DNA of 64,000 nucleotides, from positions 1-64,000 of the forward strand of contig NZ_JAYEZN010000001.1 of NCBI RefSeq assembly GCF_037031225.1, written 5' to 3'. This DNA is from Halorientalis sp. LT38. Lineage in GTDB: Archaea; Halobacteriota; Halobacteria; Halobacteriales; Haloarculaceae. This document shows positions 42,959-52,157 of the stretch, piece by piece (the stretch's first letter is position 1; each line of letters opens with the position of its first letter). The notes below the pieces were generated by a model that did not search any database, was not told where the DNA came from, and saw only the letters and a program-made list of their open reading frames with translations. The translations under genes were made by a program, and so were the position numbers.

Positions 42959-44023
42959 CTACGGCTCGACGGCGAACGGTGCGAACGCATCCGCCCGATC
43001 GACCGCCCCGGCGATGACTTCGACCGCCCCCGTCAGGTCCCCGGTATCGATCACTTCGACCGGCGTGTGCATGTACCGCGTCGGGATGCCCACGTTGACC
43101 GAGGGGATGCCGCCACGCTGGACGAACAGCGAGTTGGCGTCGGTCTTGGTGGTGTTGCTCGCCGCCTCCAGCTGGACGGGCCGGTCCTCGTCCGCCGCGA
43201 CGGTCCGGAGCGCGTCGACCAGCACCGGGTGGTCGGGCAACCCCCGACGGATCGACGGCCCCTCGCCCAGCGCCACGTCCACGTCGCGCTTGGGTGCCAG
43301 TCCCGGCGTGTCCGTCGCGTGGGTCACGTCCACCACGACCGCCGCGTCCGGATCGAGGTCGAAGCCGATCATCTGCGCCCCGTTGCCGCCGACCTCTTCC
43401 TGCACCGTGCTGACGGCCTTCACCGTCGCGTCCACGTCGTTCTCGACCGCGTGTCGGAGGACCTCGGCGGCGGTCCAGGTCCCGACGCGGTTGTCCATCG
43501 CGCGGCCCGACAGCCGCGAGCCCTGGAGTTCCTCGACCCCCGACGCCACGGTGAGGGGATCGCCCACGTCGACCAGTTCGCGGGCCTCGTCCTCGTCTGC
43601 CGCACCCACGTCGACGTACTGCTCGGTAATGTCGGCCACCTCGTCGTCGTCGCCGTCCCGGAGGTGGATGGCGGTCTGGCCGATCACGCCCCGGACCGGG
43701 CCGTCGTCGGTCCGGACGGTGACGTGCTGGCCGCGCGAGACGGTCTTGTCCGTCCCCCCGATGCGCGAGAGGTGGAGGAACCCGTCGTCGTCGATGCGGC
43801 GGACGACGAACCCGATCTCGTCGCCGTGACCAGTGACGGCGATGGTCGGCGCGTCGGGGTCGCCCTCGTGGATCGCCACGGCGTTGCCGTAGGCGTCGGT
43901 GCGGACCTCGTCGGCCAGTTCCGAGCAGTGGTCGATCCAGACGCGCTGCCCGGCGGTCTCGAACCCGGTCGGTGCCGCGGTCTCCAGCAACTCGAACAGG
44001 AACTCGCGTCCTCGTTCGTCCAT
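42959..44023 (-). CDS. M42-family aminopeptidase
   Basis: 354-residue metallo-aminopeptidase of the M42 (TET/glutamyl aminopeptidase) family, forming large tetrahedral assemblies that degrade peptides. Metal ligands: TGHGDEIGFVV (His), GRAMDNRVG (Asp), STVQEEVGGNGA (catalytic Glu and ligand Glu), VVDVTHATD (Asp), and YMHTPVEVI (His). Start at 44023 gives the conserved FLFELLETAAPTGFE near the N-terminus. A TTCATATCC element about 26 bases upstream is the likely promoter. Not obviously co-transcribed with lsm. Confidence 0.93.
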   Translation of the reverse strand: MDERGREFLFELLETAAPTGFETAGQRVWIDHCSELADEVRTDAYGNAVAIHEGDPDAPTIAVTGHGDEIGFVVRRIDDDGFLHLSRIGGTDKTVSRGQHVTVRTDDGPVRGVIGQTAIHLRDGDDDEVADITEQYVDVGAADEDEARELVDVGDPLTVASGVEELQGSRLSGRAMDNRVGTWTAAEVLRHAVENDVDATVKAVSTVQEEVGGNGAQMIGFDLDPDAAVVVDVTHATDTPGLAPKRDVDVALGEGPSIRRGLPDHPVLVDALRTVAADEDRPVQLEAASNTTKTDANSLFVQRGGIPSVNVGIPTRYMHTPVEVIDTGDLTGAVEVIAGAVDRADAFAPFAVEP

Positions 44024-44160
44024 ACCCGTCACTCTCGCGGGCCGGATATGAAGCCGACGACCGCCGACCACCATCGACGCCCCCCGCCGTCTGCCCACCG
44101 AGGCCCGCCGAAAACCGTCGCGACCCCAAACCGTATGCCGGGGGACGTGGATGGACCGGT

Positions 44161-44406
44161 ATGGTGGACATCACACTGTTCGAGTTGCACCTCGACGAGG
44201 CATCGTTCTCCAACGCCGCGCCGTTCCTCGGCGGTGGCGAAGCGGAGGAGGGCGCGGCCGCGACCGACACATCGGGCGGCGGCGCGAAGGGGAAGCTGTT
44301 CGCTTTCCTCGCGCTCGGTGGCATCGTCGCGGTGGCGTGGCTGATCTCCCGGAGCGAGGTCGGCGAGGAGATCGAGATCGACGAGGCGGTCGAACTGACC
44401 AACTGA
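44161..44406 (+). CDS. Small single-span membrane protein
   Basis: 81-residue protein: an acidic N-terminus (DITLFELHLDEASFSNAAPF), a Gly/Ala linker, one membrane segment (about 46-62, FAFLALGGIVAVAWLI) and an acidic C-terminus (SEVGEEIEIDEAVELTN). I do not recognise it. The first 15 residues look like a short conserved interaction motif. It lies 41 bases before the metalloprotease gene and may be co-transcribed. The start at 44161 is preferred because the preceding frame is low complexity. Confidence 0.65.
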   Translation: MVDITLFELHLDEASFSNAAPFLGGGEAEEGAAATDTSGGGAKGKLFAFLALGGIVAVAWLISRSEVGEEIEIDEAVELTN

Positions 44407-44447
44407 CGGGGAGAAGGCCTTTCTACCGGACCCCCCTTGAACACCGT

Positions 44448-45395
44448 ATGGGTCTCTTTCGTAGCGTCCAGGCGGTGACCGGCGCGTCGGGTACCGGTCC
44501 CGTCGACTGGACGGCAGTCGCCGAGGCGGCCAAAGCGTCGACCGACCCCGGCTCTATCGCCCTCTCCGAGAAACAGCAGGACGGCTACGCGGCCGACGTG
44601 CGCGAAGCGCGCACCCGGATCCGCGAGGTCGCCGAGATCGATTTCGACGTCCCCGACACGGTCGAAATCCAGAACCGCCACCACTGGGTCGACGCCAACA
44701 TCGACACGTTCCAGCGAGTGATGGCGCCGCTGGGCGACCAGGTCGGCGTGCTCCCCGGCGTCGCCCGCGTCGTCAACACCGGAACCATGTCCGTCGCCCT
44801 CGGCTTCCTGGCGAACAACGTCCTCGGCCAGTACGACCCCCTCCTGCTGGGCGAGAGCGACGCCCACGCCCTCTACTTCGTCCACCCGAACATCGAGGCG
44901 GTCGCGCACACGCTCGACGTGTCCGAACCGCGCTTCCGGCGCTGGATCGCATTCCACGAGGTCGCCCACGCCGCCGAGTTCGGGGCCGCCCCGTGGCTCG
45001 CCGACGAACTCGAAGCTGACCTCGAGGGCGCCGTCGACGCGCTCTCGGAGGGGAGCCTCGACCGCGATGCGCTCCGGAACCTCGACACCACCATGACGGC
45101 CGTCGAGGGCTACGCGGAACTCGTCATGGACCGGGCCTTCGACGGCGAGTACGCCGACCTCAGGGAGAAACTCGACGAACGCCGGCAGGGTCGTGGCCCG
45201 ATCTCGATGCTCGTGCGCCGCCTCCTCGGCCTCGGCATGAAGCGCCGGCAGTACGAGCGCGGCAAGCGCTTCTTCGAGGCCGTCGCCGACGAACGCGGCG
45301 TCGCCGGCGCCTCAGCAGTCTGGGAGCGCCCCTCGAACCTGCCGACCGACGCGGAACTCGACGATCCGCAGTCCTGGCTCGCGCGGGTTCGGTAA
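44448..45395 (+). CDS. Zinc-dependent metalloprotease (DUF2342-like)
   Basis: 315-residue protein with HEVAH (His170, Glu171, His174) in AFHEVAHAAEF, preceded by DTFQRVMAPLGD and TGTMSVALGFLANNVLGQYD, the pattern of the DUF2342/coenzyme F420 biosynthesis-associated metalloprotease family found in actinobacteria and haloarchaea. The third zinc ligand is probably the Glu in VEGYAELVMD. No signal peptide and no membrane segment, so cytoplasmic. Substrate unknown. Follows the small membrane protein gene on the same strand. Confidence 0.87.
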   Translation: MGLFRSVQAVTGASGTGPVDWTAVAEAAKASTDPGSIALSEKQQDGYAADVREARTRIREVAEIDFDVPDTVEIQNRHHWVDANIDTFQRVMAPLGDQVGVLPGVARVVNTGTMSVALGFLANNVLGQYDPLLLGESDAHALYFVHPNIEAVAHTLDVSEPRFRRWIAFHEVAHAAEFGAAPWLADELEADLEGAVDALSEGSLDRDALRNLDTTMTAVEGYAELVMDRAFDGEYADLREKLDERRQGRGPISMLVRRLLGLGMKRRQYERGKRFFEAVADERGVAGASAVWERPSNLPTDAELDDPQSWLARVR

Positions 45396-45434
45396 CTGCC
45401 GCAAAACGGTTCTCTCCCTTCTTTCACCGCTCCG

Positions 45435-45743
45435 TCAGCGGTTGCGCCGCTTTCGACCGTCTTCGGTCCGGTTCTCGCTCTCGAAGCGCCGTTCGAGGTG
45501 TCCCTGCGAGCCCGACTTGGGAGCGCCGGTCTGATCGCGGAATCGGCGGGTGTCGGGGAAGGCGAAGTAGGTGAGCGCTGCGCCGACGACGAGGCCGGCG
45601 ACGACGGCGCCGGCGACCACCGGCAGCCCCGGACTCCCCTGGAACGTGATCAGGCCCGCTGAGCCGCCGACGAGGAGGACGAACCCGACCTTCGCCCGTC
45701 GCAGGAAGGCCGCACGGTCCTCGTTCGAGACCGGTCCGACCAT
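45435..45743 (-). CDS. Small two-segment membrane protein
   Basis: 102-residue protein with two hydrophobic segments (about 18-33 and 41-63) after a short acidic/basic N-terminus (NEDRAAFLRRAKVG), and a basic C-terminal tail (GHLERRFESENRTEDGRKRRNR). I recall similar haloarchaeal proteins without assigned function. Its ATG overlaps the stop of the NTF2-like gene by one base (TGATG), so translation is coupled. Nothing else is visible. Confidence 0.72.
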   Translation of the reverse strand: MVGPVSNEDRAAFLRRAKVGFVLLVGGSAGLITFQGSPGLPVVAGAVVAGLVVGAALTYFAFPDTRRFRDQTGAPKSGSQGHLERRFESENRTEDGRKRRNR

Positions 45744-46159
45744 CAGATCTCCCCTGCCGTGCTGACGTGCATTCCGACGAACCGCCAGTCCGACTCCGGC
45801 GTTCCGGGCGACGTGTCGGCGGTCTCGCGGCGTTCGAGCGTCCCGCTCCACCTGGTCTCGAACTCGTACCGGATCCCGCGCTCGGTGTCGGTCCAGCCCA
45901 TCGTCACGTCGTCTGCGAACCAGGCGTGGCGCTCCCGTTCGGTCACCCTGAGCGCACGGCTGTCGACCGCCCAGTCGACCGTCCGCTCGGTCTGGTCGCG
46001 CAGTCCCTCGCGGATCGACTCGACTCCCACGAGCCGCTCGGAGATGCCGAACTTGACGGCTTGTGGGTCACCGGCTCGCTCGGCCGCGAAGAAGGGGGCG
46101 AGCGGCTCGCCGGCCCGGAGTGCGTCGTAGTACGCCCGGATCGTGTCGGCGGCGTCCAT
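45743..46159 (-). CDS. SnoaL/NTF2-like protein
   Basis: 138-residue NTF2-fold protein: DTIRAYYDALRAGEPLAPFF, RAGDPQAVKFGISERLVG, and WAVDSRALRVTE, with a final WRFVGMHVST. The cone-shaped SnoaL fold is used by isomerases, hydrolases and binding proteins; no catalytic residue set can be assigned. Upstream, TATATC near 46215 on the minus strand may serve as promoter. Translationally coupled to the small membrane protein. Confidence 0.83.
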   Translation of the reverse strand: MDAADTIRAYYDALRAGEPLAPFFAAERAGDPQAVKFGISERLVGVESIREGLRDQTERTVDWAVDSRALRVTERERHAWFADDVTMGWTDTERGIRYEFETRWSGTLERRETADTSPGTPESDWRFVGMHVSTAGEI

Positions 46160-46285
46160 GGCGAGATGGTGGACGCGGGTCGACTTCAGTTGTCGGATTC
46201 GGCTTCCGCCCCCTGATATATTCCCTCGCATACGAACGGAAACGAACAGCCCGGCGGTTCCGAAATAGGGTGGCGGACACCACAG

Positions 46286-47956
46286 ATGGACCGACGACGG
46301 TACTTGCGGGCGCTCGGGGGAGCGTCCGCGCTGGGTGCGGGGAGCGGTATCGGCAGTGCGAACACGGGCTGGTGGTTCTCGGGCCCCGAGGTGGAGACCG
46401 AGAGCGGCACGGTCGAGGGCGAGGACGAGGGCGACTACCACGCCTTCCGCGGGGTTCCGTACGCTCACCAGCCGGTCGGGGAGCGCCGGTTCCGGCCGCC
46501 GGAGACCCCCGCCCCGTCGTGGGAGGGGACCCGCGACGCGACGGACTTCGGCCCGCTCGCGCCGCAACCGGTGCTGGCGACGAGTTTCCTCGGCGTCGAC
46601 GTCGGGAAGTTCGTCGGCGAGGAGGACGGCTGTCTCAACTGCAACGTCTGGGCGCCAGCGGACGCCGATCCGGGCGAGAAGCCCGTCATGTTCTGGATCC
46701 ACGGCGGCGCGTTCAACTTCGGGAGCAACCGGTTCCCGGGCGGGAACCTGGCCGCGACCGGGGACGTGGTCGTCGTCGCCGTCAACTACCGGCTGAACGC
46801 GCTGGGCTTTTTCGCCCATCCGGAGATCACGGCCGAGAACCCCTCGGCACCAGCGAACGCGGGCTACCTCGACGTCCGCGCGGGCCTGGAGTGGGTCCAG
46901 CGCAACGTCGAAGCCTTCGGCGGCGACCCGGACAACGTGACGATCTTCGGCGAATCGGCCGGCGGCCACGCCGTCCTCACGCTGTTGACCGACCCCGAGA
47001 CCGAGGGCCTGTTCCACCGCGCGATCAGCCAGAGCGGCCCGATCACGGACCCGCTCTACTCGCTGTCGGAACTGGAAGCTCGGGGCGCCGAAGCGGCCGA
47101 GGAACTCGGCTGTGCCGACGGCGACGCGCTCGCCTGCCTCCGCGAGCAGGACCCGGAATCGCTGGCCGAGGCCTACGGCGTGTCCGGCGCGCTCGCTGTC
47201 GGCGGCGATCCCGACCCGGACCTCCCGGGTGTCGCGCAGCCGGGCCTGGTCTTCGGCGTGGACGGCGAGGTCGTGCCCGAACACCCGGCGACCCGGATCG
47301 CGAACGGCGACTTCCACGACGTGCCGGTGATCGCCGGCGGCAACGCCGACGAGTACCAGTTCTTCCTCGAGTTCGCGGGCGACACCGTGCCGGAGTCCGC
47401 CACGGCCTACGACGACTGGCTCGACGCGGCGTACGGCCGGTTCGCGGATCGCGTTCGCGACGCCTACCCGGCGGACGCGTACGACTCCCTGGAGACGGCC
47501 TACGTCGACCTGCTGAGCGACGAGTTCTTCCTCTGTTCGGACGCGGCCGTCGTCGACGCCGTCCGCGACCACGGCGGCACCGCCTACCGCTACGTGTTCG
47601 ACGACACGCCGACGATCCCGGTCACCCTGCTCTCGGAGGATCCCGGCGCCTACCACACCGCCGAACTCTCCTACGTGTTCGGCCAGACCGTCACCCAGCA
47701 GGGGCTTCCGACGGGGATCATGGGGCCCGGCGACTGGAAACTCCGCGACCGGATGCAGGCTTACTGGTCGAACTTCGCCGAATCCGGCGATCCCAACGGA
47801 TCGAGCGGGAGCGATCTCCCCGCCTGGCCGGCCGTCGACGAGGACCACACGAAAGTCCGCCTGCGGGAGAAAACGGTCGCGGTCGAGACGGGAACCCGGG
47901 CTGGCTGTGCCGTCTTCCGGGACGTCTACGACTACCTGCGCTCGATCGGTCGCTGA
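46286..47956 (+). CDS. Carboxylesterase (type B), Tat-exported
   Basis: 556-residue carboxylesterase/cholinesterase family enzyme with a Tat signal (DRRRYLRALGG, then a hydrophobic Gly/Ala stretch to about 26). Signature FRGVPYAHQP, WIHGGAF oxyanion region, nucleophile Ser224 in FGESAGG, Glu in GGNADEYQFF, His in AYHTAELSYVFG: a complete triad. It should cleave esters outside the membrane. Cys116 and Cys119 in EDGCLNCNVW are within the conserved E-D-C-L-x-L-N-V pattern. Promoter probably the TATATA at about 46215, shared with the divergent NTF2-like gene. Confidence 0.92.
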   Translation: MDRRRYLRALGGASALGAGSGIGSANTGWWFSGPEVETESGTVEGEDEGDYHAFRGVPYAHQPVGERRFRPPETPAPSWEGTRDATDFGPLAPQPVLATSFLGVDVGKFVGEEDGCLNCNVWAPADADPGEKPVMFWIHGGAFNFGSNRFPGGNLAATGDVVVVAVNYRLNALGFFAHPEITAENPSAPANAGYLDVRAGLEWVQRNVEAFGGDPDNVTIFGESAGGHAVLTLLTDPETEGLFHRAISQSGPITDPLYSLSELEARGAEAAEELGCADGDALACLREQDPESLAEAYGVSGALAVGGDPDPDLPGVAQPGLVFGVDGEVVPEHPATRIANGDFHDVPVIAGGNADEYQFFLEFAGDTVPESATAYDDWLDAAYGRFADRVRDAYPADAYDSLETAYVDLLSDEFFLCSDAAVVDAVRDHGGTAYRYVFDDTPTIPVTLLSEDPGAYHTAELSYVFGQTVTQQGLPTGIMGPGDWKLRDRMQAYWSNFAESGDPNGSSGSDLPAWPAVDEDHTKVRLREKTVAVETGTRAGCAVFRDVYDYLRSIGR

Positions 47957-48499
47957 CTACTCGAACCCGCGACTGACGTTCTCGTCGACCAGGTCGTCCA
48001 GTTCCGCGTCGAGCATCTCCTCGGCCTCCTCGAAGGTCTCCGCCAGTTCGTCCATCCCGTCGGGTCGGTCGGTCAACTCGAACTCCGCGGGCCCGAAGGC
48101 CGGGCTGTCGAGCGTCTCCATCACGTCGTCGAACAGCGCGTCGGGGGTCGTCGGCGCGTCCGCGTGGGCCCTGATGACCTCCTCCAGTTCGTTCGCCACG
48201 TCCTCGGCCTCGTCGGCCTCGACGGGTTGCTGGACGACGAATCGGCCGGCGTCGTCGCTCGGGAAGAGGTCGTCGAGGTCCTCGTCGATGCGCCGGGCGA
48301 CGCGGGTCCCGACGCCCTGGACCTCGAAGGGGTTCTTCGCGTAGGTCTTGAGCTGGTAGACGGCGGCGTCAGGGTGACCCACGTACAGGTCCTCGCCGAT
48401 GCCGCTGGCCCGGTCGCCGCCGACCGCTCGCCACCCGCTCGCGTCGGCGTCGCTCTCGACGACGTCCTCGAGGATGTCCTGCCAGTCTCTGACGCGCAT
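47957..48499 (-). CDS. Conserved haloarchaeal hypothetical protein
   Basis: 180-residue acidic protein. N-terminal WQDILEDVVESDADASGWRA and the conserved block EDLYVGHPDAAVYQLKTY suggest a small alpha/beta domain; the rest is an acidic helical region with DADAPTTPDALFDDVMETL. No catalytic motif, no membrane segment. I recall similar haloarchaeal proteins but no family name. Its stop is immediately adjacent to that of the convergent esterase. Confidence 0.7.
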   Translation of the reverse strand: MRVRDWQDILEDVVESDADASGWRAVGGDRASGIGEDLYVGHPDAAVYQLKTYAKNPFEVQGVGTRVARRIDEDLDDLFPSDDAGRFVVQQPVEADEAEDVANELEEVIRAHADAPTTPDALFDDVMETLDSPAFGPAEFELTDRPDGMDELAETFEEAEEMLDAELDDLVDENVSRGFE

Positions 48500-48570
48500 A
48501 GCTACACGCAGGTTGGATTCGAATCCCGAAGAACGTGTCGATACCACGGCTCGCCGGGCCGCACGGCCGC

Positions 48571-49482
48571 CTACCGCGTCCGGACAAGCCGGCCCTCGTT
48601 CGGGAGGTAGCGCCTCGCCTCGAGGGTCACGTTCGCGCGGCCGGCCGAGACGTTCGCTGCGAAGTCGGCGTCCGCACGATACCAGCCGTGGAACTCGCCC
48701 TCGCGATCCCGGATCGACAGTTCGAGCGCCGCCGTGTCCCAGTCGGTCGTCTCCGCGCCGTAGGCCGTCACGACTTCCTGCACTGCAGTCCTGAACTGTT
48801 CTCGATCGCTCGTGGGTGCCCGCACCGTCAGATACGCGGTCCGGTTGCGCGTCGTCGCGCCGGCCACGTCGACCGCCGTATCGTCGGCCGCGACGTAGAG
48901 GGCGTTCAACTCGCCGTCCTGCTGGGGGAACTGCCCCGACGAGTCGGTGCGTTCGAGGCTCGCCCGGATCCGATCGGTCAGCGTCTCGGCCGAGATGCGT
49001 CCCTGGAAGTACTGCAGCGGCCAGGACGCCGGCATGCGATAGCGCGCCAGGGCCCGCCCCGAGTCGCTCACTGCCAGTCCGTCCAGCCGGGTGGCGTTCC
49101 AGGTCGTCCCGTTCGTCCAGGTCCGGTTGACGGTGCCGCCGTAGGCCAGCCCCAGGACGTAGGCGTCCCTGAGCAGTCTGTCGCCCGTGTCGTTCGAGAC
49201 GTAGGTCACCCCGAATCCGCCGTTGTTCGTCGACACCGATCTGACGGGGAACCCGGATCGTTCGAGTCCGGCCAGGAACGCCCGTCCGCCTTCGGTGTCG
49301 GCGCTCTCCGGCGGCGCGGGCGTCACGGCTGGTGGCGTGGGCGTCCCCGACCTCGCGTCCGTGTCGGGGGTCGGTATCGGCTCCGGGTCCCTGCTATCGA
49401 ACCCACCGCCGCCGCTACACCCGGCGAGCACCAGCAGGAGCGCCAGCGCACACGCCCTCGTCCCCGAACGGACCCCTCGCAT
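48571..49482 (-). CDS. Haloarchaeal lipoprotein of unknown function
   Basis: 303-residue lipoprotein: signal peptide ACALALLLVLAGC with lipobox LAGC (Cys22), then a Pro/Thr-rich tether (PEPIPTPDTDA, PTPPAVTPAPP) and a domain with FGVTYVSNDTGDRLLRDAYVL and NRTWTNGTTWNATRLD, giving several possible N-glycosylation sequons. Not recognised as a known enzyme. It lies downstream of the DUF7519 gene on the same strand (43-base gap), so it may belong to the same unit. Confidence 0.7.
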   Translation of the reverse strand: MRGVRSGTRACALALLLVLAGCSGGGGFDSRDPEPIPTPDTDARSGTPTPPAVTPAPPESADTEGGRAFLAGLERSGFPVRSVSTNNGGFGVTYVSNDTGDRLLRDAYVLGLAYGGTVNRTWTNGTTWNATRLDGLAVSDSGRALARYRMPASWPLQYFQGRISAETLTDRIRASLERTDSSGQFPQQDGELNALYVAADDTAVDVAGATTRNRTAYLTVRAPTSDREQFRTAVQEVVTAYGAETTDWDTAALELSIRDREGEFHGWYRADADFAANVSAGRANVTLEARRYLPNEGRLVRTR

Positions 49483-49525
49483 GGCTGACCGGTAGAGCGG
49501 GGAGGGACAAAAACGGGTCGGCTCC

Positions 49526-50287
49526 TCACTCGTAGACGACGAACAGCAGTGCGGCGCCGGCCCCGAGCAGGCAGACCAGCGCGAGCAGCGGGACGTCCGT
49601 GATCTGCAGGCGCCAGACGGTCACCGCCAGCGCGACGGTCGCGACGCCGACGCCGGTCGTCGCGCCGAGGTGTGCGAGTTCGGCGATCGGCTCCACGGCC
49701 GACCGGCCGACCTGCTCGCCGAGCGTGATCGCGTGGCGCGCGGCGTCCCAGGCGGCGACCGCGGCCACCGTCGCCGCGAGGATCGGGACCAGCCCCGCGT
49801 CGCGCGTGATCCCGCTGAACAGGACCGTCACGAGCACGAGCGCGACGCCCAGCGTCGCCAGTTTGGTCTCCCATCCCTCCCGGATCGGGAGCAGGCCGAG
49901 CCCCAGGACGGTCAGGCCGTACAGCCCCGGCAGCAGTTCGGCGTCCGCGATCCGGCCCAGATCCGCCGAGATCGACAGCCAGATCCCGGCGAAGACGACG
50001 GCGAGCCCGAGGCCCAGCCGAACCGTCGGGAGCGCACCCTCTCGTCCGCGGTAGCCCACGCCGAGGACCAACACGCCGAGGAGCACGACGGCGAGCGACC
50101 GATTCTGCAGAGGGTCAGTCGCCACCAGCGCGGTGCTGAGGGCCGCGAGCGTCACCGCCAGCACGCTCCCGAGACTCGACGGGCGGTGGTCGACGGTCTG
50201 GCGCGCCCGGTCGGTCGCGGCGTGCCGGTGGTTCGCCGGTCGGGTACGATCCGCGGTTCCGCCGTCGGTCCGCTCGAACTCCGTCAT
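49526..50287 (-). CDS. DUF7519-like membrane protein
   Basis: 253-residue protein with about seven membrane segments after a polar N-terminus (SLGSVLAVTLAALSTALVATD, then VLLGVLVLGVGYRGRE). This resembles haloarchaeal DUF7519, which accompanies DUF58 and DUF4129 genes. The start at 50287 gives a 4-base overlap (ATGA) with the DUF58 stop, the third coupled junction of the group. Function unknown; likely a membrane part of the same system. Confidence 0.78.
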   Translation of the reverse strand: MTEFERTDGGTADRTRPANHRHAATDRARQTVDHRPSSLGSVLAVTLAALSTALVATDPLQNRSLAVVLLGVLVLGVGYRGREGALPTVRLGLGLAVVFAGIWLSISADLGRIADAELLPGLYGLTVLGLGLLPIREGWETKLATLGVALVLVTVLFSGITRDAGLVPILAATVAAVAAWDAARHAITLGEQVGRSAVEPIAELAHLGATTGVGVATVALAVTVWRLQITDVPLLALVCLLGAGAALLFVVYE

Positions 50288-51573
50288 CGCGACCACCGTC
50301 CCTGGGCCGTGGCGACGCTCTTGCGGAGCCGTTCGGTCGGGTCCCAGTCGACGACCCGGACCTCGCCGCGGTGGAGACGATCGATCCGGTTGCGCCGTTC
50401 GAGCGCCGCGAGTCGCTCGCCCGGCGAGTCCTCGCCGGTCACGTCCGGGCTGATCACGGTGACCGTTCGCCCGCCCGCGGCCAGTTCCAGCGCGAACGAG
50501 ACCATCGCGTCGTCGGGCAACGGCGTGACGAGGAACAGCTGGTCGTCGGCCCCCAGTCGTCGCCGGAGGCCGTCGAAGCCCGCTGCTTCCTCATCACCAT
50601 CGTCAACATCGTCCGTCCCGACCGCGTTCTCCTCCGGGGGCTGCGGCGAGAGCGACGGGTGTGTGAGCAGCGTCCGCCGGGTCCGGTCGGCGTGGTCGGA
50701 GCCGCGTCCCGGCGGAACCCAGCAGTCTGGGCCGCCCAGCGTCGTCAGCCCGGCGCGTTCCCCGAGGTCCCAGACGGATTCGAGCAGCTCGCGGGCCGCC
50801 GCGACGCCGTGGGAGACGGCGTGGGGCTCGCCCGTCGGGCCGCGGTAGGCGACCGGCCTCGCGTCGACGCAGACCAGCACCGAGACGCTGCGTTCCTGGC
50901 GGAACTCGAGGGTCGAGAGCTCGCCCGTCTTGGCCAGCTGGCGCCAGTCGATCCGCGAGCGGTCGTCGCCGGGGTGGTACTCGCGGGTGTTCGAGAACTC
51001 GATGCCGGCGCCGCTCTCGTCGGTCAGCACCCGGCCCGGGAACGGGTTCGACGTGCGGTCGACCGGCGGTTCGGCCGGCGCGTCGAGACACGCGATCTCG
51101 TCGGTCGTCTCGATCTCCGCCTCGACCTCGTGGGCGCCGCTGGGGTCGCGCGCGATGGCGGTCAGCGACCGGAACCGGTGCGCGCCCGGCTCGGCCGCGA
51201 TCGCGTAGGTGAACGTGGTCGACTCACCGGGCCCAAGCGCCGTCGCGTGTCGGGCGGTCCCGTCGATCACTGTCAGCATCGCGGGCACGCCGTCGATCAG
51301 CCGGAGGTCGGTGAGCCACGACTCCCCGTCGTTTGTCACCGTCACGGTGACCGGGACCGACTCGCCGGGGGACGGATCGCGCGTCCCGAGGTCCCGCTCG
51401 ACGGCGAGCGAGACCGTCGGTGGGGTCAGCAGGCGCGGATACACCGCGAATCCGATGCCGACGGAACTCGCCAGGACGACCAGCGGCCGCTTCGTCAGCA
51501 GTCCCAGCGCGGTCCCGAGGAGGGCGACCGCCACCACGCCGCGCCAGTGGTGTGTCCGACGGACGCGCGTCAC
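50284..51573 (-). CDS. DUF58 domain protein
   Basis: 429-residue protein: two membrane segments near the N-terminus (about 12-42) followed by a beta domain (CARDB-like; ESVPVTVTVTNDGESWLT) and the DUF58 core: FSNTREYHPGDDRSRIDWRQ, LEFRQERSVSVLVCVDARP, which resembles a von Willebrand A-type fold with DxSxS-like metal site. DUF58 proteins usually work with a MoxR ATPase. Start is GTG at 51573 overlapping the DUF7269 stop (GTGA). No MoxR gene is next to it. Confidence 0.9.
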   Translation of the reverse strand: MTRVRRTHHWRGVVAVALLGTALGLLTKRPLVVLASSVGIGFAVYPRLLTPPTVSLAVERDLGTRDPSPGESVPVTVTVTNDGESWLTDLRLIDGVPAMLTVIDGTARHATALGPGESTTFTYAIAAEPGAHRFRSLTAIARDPSGAHEVEAEIETTDEIACLDAPAEPPVDRTSNPFPGRVLTDESGAGIEFSNTREYHPGDDRSRIDWRQLAKTGELSTLEFRQERSVSVLVCVDARPVAYRGPTGEPHAVSHGVAAARELLESVWDLGERAGLTTLGGPDCWVPPGRGSDHADRTRRTLLTHPSLSPQPPEENAVGTDDVDDGDEEAAGFDGLRRRLGADDQLFLVTPLPDDAMVSFALELAAGGRTVTVISPDVTGEDSPGERLAALERRNRIDRLHRGEVRVVDWDPTERLRKSVATAQGRWSR

Positions 51574-52157
51574 CGTTTCCCCTCCCCGAGCGCGAGCAGC
51601 GCCTCGACCGTCCGATCCGCCCGGCGCTGGAAACGGGAGCCACCGGGCAGTGCGTCCACCGCGCGTGCGAGCAGCGGGGCGCGGTCCGTCTCGGCCAGGA
51701 AGTTCGCCGCGACGCGGTCCTGGGTCCACTCGCCGGCCGCGACGCGCTCGCGGGCCTCGGGGCGCCGGATTCGCTCTGTCCTGGCGACGGTGTCGACGGT
51801 CGCCGCGCGGAGGCGCTCGCGGACGTCGACGCGCTCGTCGCCAGCCAGGTGGTCGCGGACGGAGAGGTCACCGTCGATCGCGCGGTCGATCTCGGCACCC
51901 GCTGGCGTCCCGTCCGGGACTTCCTCGCGCCGCGGCGGGGACGCACCGTCGAAGCCGCCGACCGAGCGCGCGACGACGAAGCCCAGTCCGACCAGCACGA
52001 GCAGGCTTCCCACGCCGGCCGCGAGCAGGTAGTCGTTCCCGGGTTCGGCGAGCCAGCCCGTCGACCCCGCGTCCCCGAGGCCGTCGAACAGGACGAACGC
52101 GAGCCCGAGCGCGAGCAGGCTCCCGCCGAGTCCCAGGCCGACGCGTCGCCGGTTCAC
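51570..52157 (-). CDS. DUF7269-like membrane protein
   Basis: 195-residue protein with two membrane segments (about 7-26 and 42-64) and a C-terminal cytoplasmic helical domain (RERLRAATVDTVARTERI, FLAETDRAPLLARAVDALPG). Matches the haloarchaeal DUF7269 pattern that lies between DUF4129 and DUF58 genes. Coupled to both neighbours by 4-base overlaps. Role unknown; likely a component of the MoxR/DUF58-associated membrane system. Confidence 0.8.
   Translation of the reverse strand: MNRRRVGLGLGGSLLALGLAFVLFDGLGDAGSTGWLAEPGNDYLLAAGVGSLLVLVGLGFVVARSVGGFDGASPPRREEVPDGTPAGAEIDRAIDGDLSVRDHLAGDERVDVRERLRAATVDTVARTERIRRPEARERVAAGEWTQDRVAANFLAETDRAPLLARAVDALPGGSRFQRRADRTVEALLALGEGKR

Noticed and set aside
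45743-47848. Long minus-strand frame over the carboxylesterase
   Set aside because: Its C-terminal part is the real NTF2-like gene; the rest is antisense to a complete Tat esterase with its triad.
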